64,000 nucleotides of DNA. It comes from Marseilla massiliensis. Lineage in GTDB: Bacteria; Bacteroidota; Bacteroidia; Bacteroidales; Bacteroidaceae. The stretch is from contig NZ_JACJJL010000017.1 in NCBI RefSeq assembly GCF_016899955.1, forward strand, positions 1-64,000, given 5' to 3'. The translations under genes were made by a program, and so were the position numbers. How positions within the stretch are numbered: the first letter of the stretch is position 1; each line of letters opens with the position of its first letter. Positions 43,701 through 52,787 of the stretch are shown here, one piece after another. The notes below the pieces were generated by a model that saw nothing but the letters and a program-made list of their open reading frames with translations, did no database searches and had not been told where the DNA came from.

Positions 43701-44028
43701 CGCGGCAAGCAAGCTGTCGGAAGACATCTACGTGCAGGCCGTATATAAGATGGGCAAGGCCAACAGCGACACCATAGCCGTGACCAACGACCCGAACAGC
43801 GGCATTGCCGACGTCGAGGGCGGTTCGTGCATACGCTTCAGCCACGGCGTGATCACAGCCGGCGAGGGCGTGACGTTCGATGTCTACTCTGCCGACGGCA
43901 AGGCCGTGGCAGTAGGCTGTGAGGGCTCGCTGTCGATAGGCAACCGTCCTTCGGGCGTCTATGTGGTGAGGAGCCACAGCAACGGCCGCACCACAACCCA
44001 GAAGGTGGTGCTCCGCGGCGCCAACTGA
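40774..44028 (+). CDS. Internally duplicated T9SS protein with YD-like repeats
   Basis: The 1084-residue protein has a signal peptide (MNKRYAAAVMAALAMAGTVHA-Q). It consists of two homologous halves offset by about 500 residues: for example NCPQTIVGDGAYASY near 173 and NCPQTIVGTGAYASY near 670, and SNVAYDVFRHGIKLARI near 319 and SSVAYDVYRHGIKVARV near 823. Each half has YD-type beta motifs (YEYDSDGNKV; YEYDADGNMV) resembling Rhs/YD spirals, then two fibronectin III-like domains. The T9SS tail (VTFDVYSADGKAVAVG...GVYVVRSHSNGRTTTQKVVL) is intact. I do not recognise a named family. It is likely a surface-exposed structural or adhesive protein. Confidence 0.8.
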   Translation: MNKRYAAAVMAALAMAGTVHAQTADQKLRSYETWGSVMGDFNGVSGKDVTYFGANGQPVAEVNYDAYQDGTFEPSGYTYYGYDDNGRVVKEWSQEYKIGTGNVMEWKDKDSIVYQYNDAGYLVSERNYLLGDSTAYEYDSDGNKVAMVKYLPDYQGGYTELSRETYRNFAAPNCPQTIVGDGAYASYKFTASATYDADGNMLEKLTYNGETRTLEQREAWTYTDGQLSLYQAFSVDEDGTETPTRKIVYKVLGTDPLRIQANDSTYFDGEWGEKSLPSVSEYFTPQPASAPELSITLSDEKPNTAVLTFNATTIEGASNVAYDVFRHGIKLARIMASEAVDGMITYVDEGVKNGTYDYFVQAVDADIEDVIGDGEVGDDPLNSYGHGMNSSQRIRMVFATELPAPTNVRATKVEYEMGECFVTVSWDEPAGDGQYGTPTYNLYIDGMKLPVNSEASMSGPVINPITGNSYRMSLGTGSAASDLSESVYVEAVYGIGSAKSETVTVTNDTYDMTGLVEKVVEQWGNALGDVPETKISAKTVNYYNADNEVSSVVSYGANLSTGIYEPSYYEGVIFNEKGLPAKRFHQQYGLYDDYDLAYTEANDTTYYKYDENDRLIEEKSTQSLDSIVYEYDADGNMVSKMRYVPDSYGTHGGVPYVMEGYTYSDFVAPNCPQTIVGTGAYASYMNSYKVYYDEDNNIVKKEKYDEGGTLRQVEHWTYELGILAKYEINTVKSAKGDDGEVTYTENPSKKTIYTVVGTNPLRIKDEQMTYTYGEWSGYTYHHVTEYCKPDATTAPKLVVEPVADELNTVMLTFDATDVAGASSVAYDVYRHGIKVARVPASEAVDGMVTYVDNNVYNGSYDYFVQAVDEAADQSGEDPLNSYGYGESVSNTVRELFDLDLPAPSNVRVTSVEYSLDSCYVTLEWDESADKDLYILEQYNVFVAGEKYPVNSVATMAGVVVNPITENKYRMFLGIGNAASKLSEDIYVQAVYKMGKANSDTIAVTNDPNSGIADVEGGSCIRFSHGVITAGEGVTFDVYSADGKAVAVGCEGSLSIGNRPSGVYVVRSHSNGRTTTQKVVLRGAN

Positions 44029-44064
44029 TGGCAGTGGCCCCGCCGGAGGGACATGACAGACAAA

Positions 44065-44104
44065 GGAATAAGTGTGTGCCTGCAACGGGGCACACGCTTA
44101 TTCC
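44065..44104 (+). terminator. Hairpin after the duplicated T9SS gene
   Basis: GGAATAAGTGTGTGCC (44065-44080) pairs with 44089-44104 over 16 bases with one G-T pair. It lies 76 bases before the next ATG and lacks a clear T-run. Confidence 0.55.
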
Positions 44105-44180
44105 GGTTAATACAAAGAAATGAAAGCATGCGGGCTGGGCCCACCGCCGGGCATAGCCTGCTAAAAACAAGCAGTAACAG

Positions 44181-46034
44181 ATGAATAAGATAACAACAGC
44201 AATAATGGCCCTGGCCGTGTCTTCGGCGGCCACGGCACAGCAAAAGGTTTACTTGTCCGACGATTTCGACAGTGGCATACCCTCGGGCTATACCACGCTC
44301 GACCGCGACGAGAACCCCATCGTGTCGGCCCTGTACAAGAACATCGGCACGTCGGGGAGCTGGGCGGCCAACGAAATAGAGCGCTCTGGCAACCGGGCCG
44401 CCTTCAGTTTCTCGCGCAGCACGTTTGAGTTTGCGCAGGACAATTGGCTCATAACGCCGGCCATCACCCTCGATGCCGACGCCGATGCCTACCTCACTTG
44501 GACGGCCAAGTCGGTGCATTCCGATTTCCGCGAAGACTACAAGGTGATGGTTTCTGAGGCAGGCACCGCCGTCGACGACTTCCACGAGGTGTATTCAGTC
44601 AAGCGGGAGGGCTATTCGTGGACAGACCATTCGGTGTCGCTGGCCGACTACGCGGGCAAGACCATCTACGTGGCTTTCGTCTGCACCACATCCAGCGGCT
44701 ACATACTCGCTGTCGACGATGTGTTTGTGGGCGGGCTCGACGGCCACAGCTACGACGTCAGGAACACGTCGAGCAGGTTCTGCGGCAGCGTGGCCACGGC
44801 TCCCGTGAGCGGCGTCATACGCAATGTGGGGCGCAAGGCCGACATCGCTGCCGTCAACTGCATCTATGGCGGCGGCTCGCTGACCATGGAGCCGGGCCAG
44901 GCAGAGCTGGCGGCCGAGGGCACGCTGGGCTACAGCTTCGACATGCCTGTCGAGCCGCACAGCGTAAACCGATACTCTATAAGCCTCGACTACACCGACG
45001 GCACGAAAGACACTGTCTACACAGACAGCATCATCAGCTCTTACTACAAGCGCACGCTGCTGCTCGACGAGGGCACGGGCAACTGGTGCAACCAGTGCCC
45101 CGACATGATGCCTTACCTCACTAAGGTGAAAGAGAAGATGGGAAGCGACGTCATAGTGGTGTCGGCCCACATGGGCCACGACCCCCTCATCTGCAACGAA
45201 TACGCCAATGGCATAGGCTACTGGCTGATCGGCTGGCCGTCGTTCATATACAACCGCGACCGCGACTTGATGTGCTCTGACAGGTACCACACCGACGGCT
45301 ACCTTGAGGCGGCAATGCTTGAGCCTACCACGGCCATGGTCAACGCCACGGCAGAGATTGAGGACGGCAAGGTGAAGGTGGCCGCACAAGTGCAGTTTGC
45401 AGAAGACTGCGACAACTCGCTCGACGACTACCGCGTGGGCTTCGCCATCATCGACAATGAGTATTCGCAGGGCGACATAGCCCAGTCGAACAACTGCACC
45501 ACCTTCGGGGGCGGCGAGTACATGTACTTGCCCGTGGCCATACCGGGCGAGCTCATGCGCTACCACGACATGCCAATAGAGGGCTCGACAGCCGCCAACG
45601 GCATCTCCGGCTGCCTGCCCGTTGATATCAAGGCCGGCACTACATACGATGTGAGCTGCGAGCTCACCATACCCGAAGACCGTGTCTACGGCGACGACAG
45701 CCTCAGTGTGCTGGCGTTTGTCATCAAGCACCCGCTGCGCACGGTGCTCAACGCCACCCGTTGCGACTTCGTGGTGTCGACAGGAGTGGCTGACGCCGTG
45801 GCCGACGGCAGCCAGGTAGGCGTCGAAGCGTCTGCAGATGGCGTTGTCAGCGTGACGCTGCCCGCCGGAAAGGCCGGCGCCACAGTGCGTGTCTACAGCC
45901 TCGACGGCCGCCTTGTCAAGTCGGCAGCCACAATGTCGGGCGCCGTGAGCATAGACTGCGGCTCGCTGAAGGGGTGTTATCTCGTCAACGTGGGCGTTGA
46001 AGGGAAGACCGTGGTTAAAAAGATTGTATTTTAA
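44181..46034 (+). CDS. Omp28-like T9SS protein with adhesin-type N-terminal lobe and CxxC
   Basis: The 617-residue protein has a signal peptide (MNKITTAIMALAVSSAATA-Q). Residues about 22-190 form a cleaved-adhesin/choice-of-anchor-J lobe (YLSDDFDSGIPSGYTTLDRD, WLITPAITLDADADAYLTW, ILAVDDVFVGG). At about 290-360 a thioredoxin-like segment has LDEGTGNWCNQCPDMMPYL (Cys303, Cys306), VVSAHMGHDP and GWPSFIYNRDRD. The tail (ATVRVYSLDGRLVKSAA...GCYLVNVGVEGKTVVKKIVF) is a T9SS domain. It ends 22 bases before the next gene. Together with the gene at 38788 this gives two CxxC-bearing T9SS proteins in one cluster. Confidence 0.82.
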   Translation: MNKITTAIMALAVSSAATAQQKVYLSDDFDSGIPSGYTTLDRDENPIVSALYKNIGTSGSWAANEIERSGNRAAFSFSRSTFEFAQDNWLITPAITLDADADAYLTWTAKSVHSDFREDYKVMVSEAGTAVDDFHEVYSVKREGYSWTDHSVSLADYAGKTIYVAFVCTTSSGYILAVDDVFVGGLDGHSYDVRNTSSRFCGSVATAPVSGVIRNVGRKADIAAVNCIYGGGSLTMEPGQAELAAEGTLGYSFDMPVEPHSVNRYSISLDYTDGTKDTVYTDSIISSYYKRTLLLDEGTGNWCNQCPDMMPYLTKVKEKMGSDVIVVSAHMGHDPLICNEYANGIGYWLIGWPSFIYNRDRDLMCSDRYHTDGYLEAAMLEPTTAMVNATAEIEDGKVKVAAQVQFAEDCDNSLDDYRVGFAIIDNEYSQGDIAQSNNCTTFGGGEYMYLPVAIPGELMRYHDMPIEGSTAANGISGCLPVDIKAGTTYDVSCELTIPEDRVYGDDSLSVLAFVIKHPLRTVLNATRCDFVVSTGVADAVADGSQVGVEASADGVVSVTLPAGKAGATVRVYSLDGRLVKSAATMSGAVSIDCGSLKGCYLVNVGVEGKTVVKKIVF

Positions 46035-46056
46035 AACCTAACAGTGTTATTTATAA

Positions 46057-49000
46057 ATGAAAAGAGTTTATTTTCCGATTTGCCTTTCCTTGCTTAGCAT
46101 GAATGGCTTGGTGGCGGCGGCGCAGGACGCCCATCCCGCTACCAGAACGGTGGTAATGTACGGCGGGCCTAACCAGATTCTGACCAATGTGTCGTCCAAC
46201 GGCAAGTGGGCCTGCGGCGCACAGACCGACGGGTCGAGCGACCCCATCGGATTCATCTGGAATCTCGAGTCGAACGAAATCACTACCCTTGGTGTCAACA
46301 CGGCTGCCTACGCCGTGTCGGACAACGGTGTCGTAGTTGGAACATTCCTCGACTCTGAGGCTTCGGGCAACGGCGCGCCTGTCGAGGCTGCCGGATATTG
46401 GGTTGACGGACAGTGGCATCACCTCGAGAACTCCAACGACACGTTCACCGGCATCGGCTCGGGCAGCAGTGCCATGAGCATCAGCGCCGACGGCCGCTAC
46501 ATAGGCGGTGCCATCTACTCGGCCAGCGGAGTGATGACGCCGGTGGTGTGGAAAGACTACAAGCTCATGGGCGCGCTCGGCGACGGGCACACGGGCTCTG
46601 TGCAGGCCGTGGCCAACGACGGCTCTATGTTTGGCGGATGGGCGTATACAGCGCAGTATAGCGACACGCGCCAGCCGGTGCTTTGGGATGTCAACGGCAT
46701 AAAGCAGATATTCCCCGGCAGCCAGATCAACCAGTACCAGGGCGTTTGGGACTTCTCGAGCGACTGCACCAAAGCCCTTTGGGTGGGCGTGATGGAAGAC
46801 GGCGATAGGGAGGCCGCTGTCTGCATACATGACTTCGAGACAGGCACCAACATAAGGGTGAGGCCCCAGTCTGACCAGTATTTCGACTACGTGGTTTACG
46901 GAATGAGCGACAGTCTCACCGTGGTGGGCTACCAGCAGAACGACAACACGGCTGCATTCCCTATCTATTACAAGAACGGCGAGACGATAAAGCTCGAGGC
47001 TTACCTCATAGAGAATGGCGCCGACTTTGCCGCCGACGGCATAATTGCCGAGCGCACGGCCGACACCGAGGGCCTTTTCAACATCCTGCAGTGTGTGGAT
47101 GTGTCGAAAGACGACAGCACTTTCCTGCTGCAGGCTGCCAGCAAAGACCAGTTTGAGATACCCGTCATCGTCAAGCTCAACGCCAATGCGGTCAACCCTA
47201 CGCCGGCCGGTGTGAAGGCTACGGCCATGAGCGGCCTCAAGGTGGCAAAGGTTGAGTGGGGCTCTCCGCTGTTGAGCAGCGTGGCCGTGAAGGGCTATAA
47301 TGTATACCGCGACGGCGAGAAGGTCAATACCGAGCTCGTTGACACCACGGTTTACTATGACAACACGGTGGCCGCAGGCACAGAGTACACCTACAGCGTC
47401 GAGGCCGAGTTTGAGGGCGGCCAGGTTTCTGCCAAGTCCGAAGGCGTTTCGGTGGCTGTGCCGTCAGACGCTGCCAACGCTCCCACCGACCTGTATGCCC
47501 GCATGAGGGGTGCCAACGACGTGCTCATGACTTGGAGCGCGCCCCAGACCAAGAATCCCGTGCTGAGATACTTCGACGACAGCCAGGAAATCAACGGCGG
47601 CTTCGGCGGCGGCAACGTTTCGTTCGAGGCTGCGGTTCGCTTCGACAAGAGCGACATGCAGCAGTATGCCGGCTACAACATCACGTCGGTCAGCTTCTGC
47701 CCGAAGGAAGAGGTTGAGTCGTTTGCCGTCAACATATATTCGGGCGAGACCCTTGTCTACACCCAGCCCGTAAGCCAGGAACTGCAGTACGGCCGTGTCA
47801 ACAGCGTCAAGCTCGACAACCCGCTGGCTGTTCCGCAAGACGGCGACCTCTACATTGCCATCGAGGCCGACGTGGCAAGCACGGCTACCAGCAGCAACGT
47901 AGTAGGCATGATCTACGACAATTGCGTGCCAGGCTACAGCGACCTCATCCGCCGCGTCGACGAGGGCGTGTGGTTCTATTCGCTCAACGACGAGTCGGAG
48001 CAGAGCGGAGGCACCAGCTATCCGGTCATCTTCACCATCGGGGCCGAGTTCCAGAGCGCATCGGGCTCTGCCGACGTGAGCAACGTCAGCCAGTACAACG
48101 TCTACCGCGACGGCGCCCTGGTTGGTTCGTCAGATGGGCTAACCTATGTTGACAAGGCTGTGGCCGAAGGCGACCACTCTTACGAGGTCGAGGCTGTGTA
48201 TGCCAATGGCGACGTGTCGGGCAAGACGGCCGTCGACTTCACTGCCGTGACCAACACCAGCGTGTTCCGTGCGATAGACAATGTGAACATCGACGTGAAG
48301 GATGTGGACACCAGGACAGTGCTTTTCAGCTGGGATGCACCGCTCGACAACGATGCAACCAACATACAGTACTGTGGCGAGACACCGCAGGGAGGCCTCA
48401 CCGGTTCCGCCGACCAGCTTTACGGCTACCAGGCCCGCACCACCTACCTGCCCTCAAAGCTGCACAGCTATGGCGGCTACAGCGTGAAGGAGCTGCGCTT
48501 CTACCCGATGGCACAGGCCGAGTTTACGTTCTACGTGCTCAAGGACGGCCAGGAGATAGTAAGCCAGTTTGTTGAGGAAGTGGTGCCCAACAGGTGGAAC
48601 ACCGTGGTGCTTGACGAGCCCTTCGTGCTCGACGACAAGTCTACTTACGACATCATACTCGACTGCTTCGACGTTGAGGCCGAACAGCCCGCCCTTGCTT
48701 ACGACAACAACCCGGCTTACAGCGGAGTGTCCGACCTCGTTTCCTACGACGAGGGCGATACCTTCCAGACCCTTGCCGCCAGCTACGGCACACTGTCTTC
48801 GCCGGGCAACTGGCTCATGGGCATGGTGGTCAGCGACTCTGAGGGCCAGCCGATGGCTGTCGACGGCTACCAGGTTCGCGTGAATGCGGCCAACGTTACT
48901 CCCGAGCCCGTCAGCGAAACGTCGTTCACCTATGAGATGGGCGCCAGCGTCGACCCGTCGTCGACATGCCGCGTCAACGTTGACGTGATTTACACCGTCG

Positions 49001-49287
49001 GCGGCAAGGTTGAGGGCACGGGCGTGTTCTTCACCATCAACGATGTGGCTGCCGGCATCGGCGAGAACGTGATCAACGACATCAAGATCACCCAGGATGG
49101 CGACAACTACGTGCGCGTAGAGGGCGATGGCATCCTCGGCATCGATGTCTACAGCCTCGGCGGCTCGCTCGTCGACAGCACCAACGGCAATGTTGTCAAT
49201 GTGTCGGCCGTGCAGAGTGGCCTTTACATATTGAAGGTAAAGACCAACGATGGCACCAAGACCTACAAGGTACGTGTCAGCAGGTGA
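46057..49287 (+). CDS. Large T9SS protein with HAF-like repeats and fibronectin III domains
   Basis: The 1076-residue protein has a signal peptide (residues about 1-22). Residues about 30-330 hold HAF-like repeats of the WxLxxxEIxxLG type (FIWNLESNEITTLGVNTAAY, AVSDNGVVVGTF, SISADGRYIGGAIYS). Fibronectin III-like segments follow (KGYNVYRDGEKVN about 410; SQYNVYRDGALVG about 680), interleaved with two paralogous beta lobes (about 505-660 and 765-930). The tail (GIDVYSLGGSLVDST...GLYILKVKTNDGTKTYKVRVSR) is a T9SS domain. It starts 22 bases after the preceding gene, implying co-transcription, and ends before a strong hairpin shared with convergent asnB. The function is unknown, probably surface adhesion. 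Confidence 0.82.
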   Translation: MKRVYFPICLSLLSMNGLVAAAQDAHPATRTVVMYGGPNQILTNVSSNGKWACGAQTDGSSDPIGFIWNLESNEITTLGVNTAAYAVSDNGVVVGTFLDSEASGNGAPVEAAGYWVDGQWHHLENSNDTFTGIGSGSSAMSISADGRYIGGAIYSASGVMTPVVWKDYKLMGALGDGHTGSVQAVANDGSMFGGWAYTAQYSDTRQPVLWDVNGIKQIFPGSQINQYQGVWDFSSDCTKALWVGVMEDGDREAAVCIHDFETGTNIRVRPQSDQYFDYVVYGMSDSLTVVGYQQNDNTAAFPIYYKNGETIKLEAYLIENGADFAADGIIAERTADTEGLFNILQCVDVSKDDSTFLLQAASKDQFEIPVIVKLNANAVNPTPAGVKATAMSGLKVAKVEWGSPLLSSVAVKGYNVYRDGEKVNTELVDTTVYYDNTVAAGTEYTYSVEAEFEGGQVSAKSEGVSVAVPSDAANAPTDLYARMRGANDVLMTWSAPQTKNPVLRYFDDSQEINGGFGGGNVSFEAAVRFDKSDMQQYAGYNITSVSFCPKEEVESFAVNIYSGETLVYTQPVSQELQYGRVNSVKLDNPLAVPQDGDLYIAIEADVASTATSSNVVGMIYDNCVPGYSDLIRRVDEGVWFYSLNDESEQSGGTSYPVIFTIGAEFQSASGSADVSNVSQYNVYRDGALVGSSDGLTYVDKAVAEGDHSYEVEAVYANGDVSGKTAVDFTAVTNTSVFRAIDNVNIDVKDVDTRTVLFSWDAPLDNDATNIQYCGETPQGGLTGSADQLYGYQARTTYLPSKLHSYGGYSVKELRFYPMAQAEFTFYVLKDGQEIVSQFVEEVVPNRWNTVVLDEPFVLDDKSTYDIILDCFDVEAEQPALAYDNNPAYSGVSDLVSYDEGDTFQTLAASYGTLSSPGNWLMGMVVSDSEGQPMAVDGYQVRVNAANVTPEPVSETSFTYEMGASVDPSSTCRVNVDVIYTVGGKVEGTGVFFTINDVAAGIGENVINDIKITQDGDNYVRVEGDGILGIDVYSLGGSLVDSTNGNVVNVSAVQSGLYILKVKTNDGTKTYKVRVSR

Positions 49288-49314
49288 CCTGATGCCGCTT
49301 GCGGCATGACAAAG

Positions 49315-49350
49315 GCGGGGGCGCATCCGGATGAGGATGCGCCCCCGCTT
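49315..49350. terminator. Bidirectional terminator between the T9SS cluster and asnB
   Basis: GCGGGGGCGCATCC (49315-49328) pairs perfectly with GGATGCGCCCCCGC (49335-49348) around a 6-base loop, with AAA before and CTTCG after. It lies between convergent genes. Confidence 0.75.
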
Positions 49351-49387
49351 CGTGTTTGCCGCTTTGCGGCCCGGGTGGTCTCGGCTG

Positions 49388-51052
49388 TCAGTAAGCCTGG
49401 TCGTGCACCCCGCTCACGGCCCTGCCGCTGGGCTCGTTGAGCCCGGCGAAGGCAGCGTCCCATGCCAAGGCCTCGGGCGTGCTGCACGCCACGCTCGGCG
49501 AGCTGGGCACGGTGAGGGCGGCCGAGCGGCTGGGAAAGTGGCTCTCGAACATCTCTCTGTACATATACTCCTCCTTGCTGCGTGGCGGGTTGACGGCAAA
49601 GCGCTCTGCGGCCCGGCTCATCTGGCTGTCGGTCACGGCCGTCTCGGCCATGCCCCTCAGCGTGTCTATCCACGAGTAGCCCACGCCGTCGCTGAACTGT
49701 TCCTTCTGCCGCCACGCCACCTCGTCGGGCAGCAGGTCGGCGAAGGCCTCGCGCAGCACGCGCTTCTCTATCTGCCGGCCGGGGCACATCTTGGCCTTGG
49801 GGTTCAGCCGCATGGCCACGTCGAGGAACTCTTTGTCGAGGAAGGGCACGCGGCCCTCGACGCCCCACGCCGCCAGGCTCTTGTTGGCCCTGAGGCAGTC
49901 GTACTGGTGCAGCCTCGACAGCTTGCGCACGGTCTCCTCGTGGAATGCCCTTGGCGTGGGTGCCTTGTGGAAGTAGAGGTAGCCGCCGAACACCTCGTCG
50001 GCCCCTTCGCCCGAGAGCACCATCTTGATGCCCATCGACCGTATGAAGCGGGCCAGCAGGTACATGGGCGTCGATGCCCTCACCGTGGTCACGTCGTAGG
50101 TCTCGGTGAAGTATATCACGTCGCTCAGCGCGTCGATGCCCTCCTGCAGGGTGTAGTTTATCTCGTGGTGCACTGTGCCGATGTGGTCGGCCACGAGCCT
50201 TGCCTTGGCCAGGTCGGGCGCGCCCCTGAGGCCCACGGCAAACGAGTGGAGCCTGGGCCACCAGGCCTCGTCGCGGCCTCCGCTCTCCACCCTCGTGGCC
50301 GAGAACTTGCGGGCCACGGCGCTGATGACCGACGAGTCGAGCCCGCCCGACAGCAGCACGCCGTAGGGCACGTCGCTCATCAGCTGTCGGCGCACGGCCT
50401 GCTCGAGCGCCTGCCTCAGCTCTTCCGTGTCGGCTCCGTTGTCTTTCACGGCGTCGTAGTCGGCCCAGTCGCGCTTGTAGTATTGCTTGGCGTGGCCGTC
50501 GCGGCTGTAGTAATAGTGGCCCGGCGGGAAGGTCTCATACTGCTTGCAGAAGCCCTCAAGCGCCTTGAGCTCGCTCGCCACGTATACCGTGCCGTCGTCG
50601 TCGGTGCCCATGTAGAGTGGTATCACGCCAATGGGGTCGCGCGCAATCAGGAACTCGTCGGTCTGCTCGTCGTAGAGCGCGAAGGCGAAGATGCCGCTGA
50701 GCTCGTCGACGAGCGCCGGGCCCTTGTCGCGCCACAGCGCCAGTATCACCTCACAGTCGCTGCCTGTCATGAAGGCGTAGCGCCCGGCGTAGCGGCGGCG
50801 AATGTCGCGGTGGTTGTAAATCTCGCCGTTGACGGCCAGCGCCACCTTTCCGTCGGGGCTCATCAGCGGCTGCCGTCCCGACTCGGGGTCGACGATGGCC
50901 AGCCGTTCATGTGCCAGTATGGCCGACCCGCCGCAGTATATGCCGCTCCAGTCGGGTCCGCGGTGACGTATCTTCCTGCTCATCTGCAAGGCCTTCTGCC
51001 TCAGTTCCGCCGTCTGTTGGCGGATGTTGAAAATTGCTACTATTCCACACAT
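49388..51052 (-). CDS. asnB: Asparagine synthase (glutamine-hydrolysing)
   Basis: AsnB makes asparagine from aspartate, ATP and glutamine (or ammonia). The 554-residue length is typical. The N-terminal glutaminase domain starts MCGIVAIFN with the nucleophile Cys2 and has RHRGPDWSG and AVNGEIYNH. The synthetase domain has the ATP loop LLSGGLDSSVISAV, SGEGADEVFGGY, and VEGRVPFLDKEF. Residues near 465-475 (KEQFSDGVGYSWID) are conserved in the family. It is the last gene of the minus-strand run glnK-amt-asnB, an obvious nitrogen-assimilation unit. Confidence 0.95.
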   Translation of the reverse strand: MCGIVAIFNIRQQTAELRQKALQMSRKIRHRGPDWSGIYCGGSAILAHERLAIVDPESGRQPLMSPDGKVALAVNGEIYNHRDIRRRYAGRYAFMTGSDCEVILALWRDKGPALVDELSGIFAFALYDEQTDEFLIARDPIGVIPLYMGTDDDGTVYVASELKALEGFCKQYETFPPGHYYYSRDGHAKQYYKRDWADYDAVKDNGADTEELRQALEQAVRRQLMSDVPYGVLLSGGLDSSVISAVARKFSATRVESGGRDEAWWPRLHSFAVGLRGAPDLAKARLVADHIGTVHHEINYTLQEGIDALSDVIYFTETYDVTTVRASTPMYLLARFIRSMGIKMVLSGEGADEVFGGYLYFHKAPTPRAFHEETVRKLSRLHQYDCLRANKSLAAWGVEGRVPFLDKEFLDVAMRLNPKAKMCPGRQIEKRVLREAFADLLPDEVAWRQKEQFSDGVGYSWIDTLRGMAETAVTDSQMSRAAERFAVNPPRSKEEYMYREMFESHFPSRSAALTVPSSPSVACSTPEALAWDAAFAGLNEPSGRAVSGVHDQAY

Positions 51053-51220
51053 ATTGCTTTGTTTATGGTTTGGTATGAAGTCTGTTGCGGTGCCCGTAGG
51101 CTATGTTGCCGGGGCCGGCAGGCCCGCCCTGGCTTACTGGTGTAAGGTGGTGGCCTGCCGGCTCCGGCTTGGTGGGGCGGCTGGGCGTAGGCCCCGCCGC
51201 CCGGGGCTTGTCGCGTCTTG

Positions 51221-52579
51221 TCAGTTGTAGCACGACTCGCCGTGCTCGTATATGTCGAGCCCCTCTTCCTCCATTCGCTTGTCGGCCCTTATGCCTACAA
51301 GTGAGTCGACAATCTTGTAGAGAACATAGGTGACCACGGCGCTGAACACTATCGACACGAGCGTGGCCACAACCTGTACCCACAGCTGGTGCCAGTCGCC
51401 GTAGAGGGCGCCCTCGGCCCCGGCCTCGCCTGTGACGGCCCTGGTGGCGAACACGCCCGTGAGCAGCGAGCCCACTATGCCGCCTATGCCGTGTACGCCG
51501 AAGGCGTCGAGCGCGTCGTCATACTTGAAATATGGCTTCACCACGGCCACCATCATGAAGCATACCAGGGGCGTGATGACGCCTATGGCGATGGCCCCGC
51601 CCAGGCTCACCGAGCCGGCTGCCGGCGTTATGGCCACGAGCCCGGCCACGGCCCCGGTGCATGCGCCCACGGTGGTGGGCTTGTGGTTGACGGCCCAGTC
51701 GGCTGCCATCCAGGTCACGGCGGCCACGGCTGCGGCCACGTGGGTGACGAGCAGCGCGTTGGCGGCCAGCCCGTCGGCTGCCAGTCCGCTGCCGGCGTTG
51801 AAGCCGAACCATCCAATCCACAGGAACGACGTGCCCATGAACACAAACGTTATGTTGTGGGGCAGTATGGCGTGGCCCCGGCGGTAGTCATCGCGCGGGC
51901 CTATCATGAGCGCCATCACCAGCGCCGAGATGCCGGCGTTGATGTGCACCACGGTGCCCCCGGCAAAGTCGATGGCCCCCATCTGCTGCAGGAACCCTCC
52001 GCCCCACACCCAGTGGGCCATGGGGAAGTAGGCCAGTATCACCCACAGTACTATGAACACGGCATAGCCACTGAAGCGTATGCGCTCGGCGAAGGCGCCG
52101 AGGATGAGCGCCGGCGTTATCAGCGCAAACATGCACTGGAACATTGCGAACACCAGCTCGGGTATGCCGCTGGCCATGGTGGCCGACGTGCCCACGCCTG
52201 CCATGAATGCCTTGTCGAAGCCGCCCATCACGGCCCACAGCGGGTTGCCGCTCTCGCTGAAGCCTGTGCCGAAGGCCCACGAATAGCCGAAGGCCACCCA
52301 CAGTATGCTCACCACGCCCACTATGAACAGTGTCTGCATTATCACGCTGAGCATGTTTTTCTGCCTTACCAGCCCGCCGTAGAACAGGGCTATGCCCGGT
52401 ATGCTCATCAGCAGCACGAGTATGGTGGCCATTATCATCCAGGCCGTGTTGCCCGTGTCGGGCGTGGGCTCGGCGCCCGCGGCCTCGGCGGCTGCCGCCG
52501 CCGTGGCGCCCATGGTTGCCATGGCGGCTGTGGCCATGGCCCTTGCATGCGGTGCATGCGCTTTCATTATAGTTTTCAT
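51221..52579 (-). CDS. amt: Ammonium transporter (Amt family)
   Basis: The 452-residue protein has an Ala-rich signal-like N-terminus (residues about 1-35) and eleven TM helices. Family motifs are present: IPGIALFYGGLVRQKN, FAERIRFSGY, GAIDFAGGTVVHINAGISA, WIGWFGFNAGS, DDALDAFGVHGIGGIVGSLL. The twin histidines of the pore fall in VVHINAG and AFGVHGIGG. It conducts ammonium into the cell. It is downstream of glnK on the same strand, the usual pairing in which the PII protein plugs Amt when nitrogen is plentiful. A 208-base gap with palindromes separates the two genes. Confidence 0.95.
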   Translation of the reverse strand: MKTIMKAHAPHARAMATAAMATMGATAAAAAEAAGAEPTPDTGNTAWMIMATILVLLMSIPGIALFYGGLVRQKNMLSVIMQTLFIVGVVSILWVAFGYSWAFGTGFSESGNPLWAVMGGFDKAFMAGVGTSATMASGIPELVFAMFQCMFALITPALILGAFAERIRFSGYAVFIVLWVILAYFPMAHWVWGGGFLQQMGAIDFAGGTVVHINAGISALVMALMIGPRDDYRRGHAILPHNITFVFMGTSFLWIGWFGFNAGSGLAADGLAANALLVTHVAAAVAAVTWMAADWAVNHKPTTVGACTGAVAGLVAITPAAGSVSLGGAIAIGVITPLVCFMMVAVVKPYFKYDDALDAFGVHGIGGIVGSLLTGVFATRAVTGEAGAEGALYGDWHQLWVQVVATLVSIVFSAVVTYVLYKIVDSLVGIRADKRMEEEGLDIYEHGESCYN

Positions 52580-52787
52580 CGTTGTTTGTTTTTGTGTCTT
52601 GTCCTGAATATGTGTTTGCTCTTGTGGCCCGCCGCGCCGGCCGTGGCACGGCTGTCGGAGGCCGACGCCGCGCAGTGCCCGCCAAACGGGCCGTATTGCG
52701 GCCCGATACGGGTCGTTTCGCGCCCTGAAACGGGCCGTTTGGTGGTGCAGGACGGGCCGTTTGGCGCGCGCCCCCTGCCGCCGGGCG
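52580..52787. repeat. GlnK-amt spacer with three ACGGGCCGTTT palindromes
   Basis: The spacer contains AAACGGGCCGT (52684-52694), AAACGGGCCGTTT (52728-52740) and GACGGGCCGTTT (52751-52762), with an imperfect copy (ATACGGGTCGTTT, 52706-52718). These can pair with each other into nested hairpins in the glnK-amt mRNA. The arrangement is that of REP-like sequences that stop exonucleases or partly terminate, making glnK and amt levels differ; this is inference. Confidence 0.55.
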
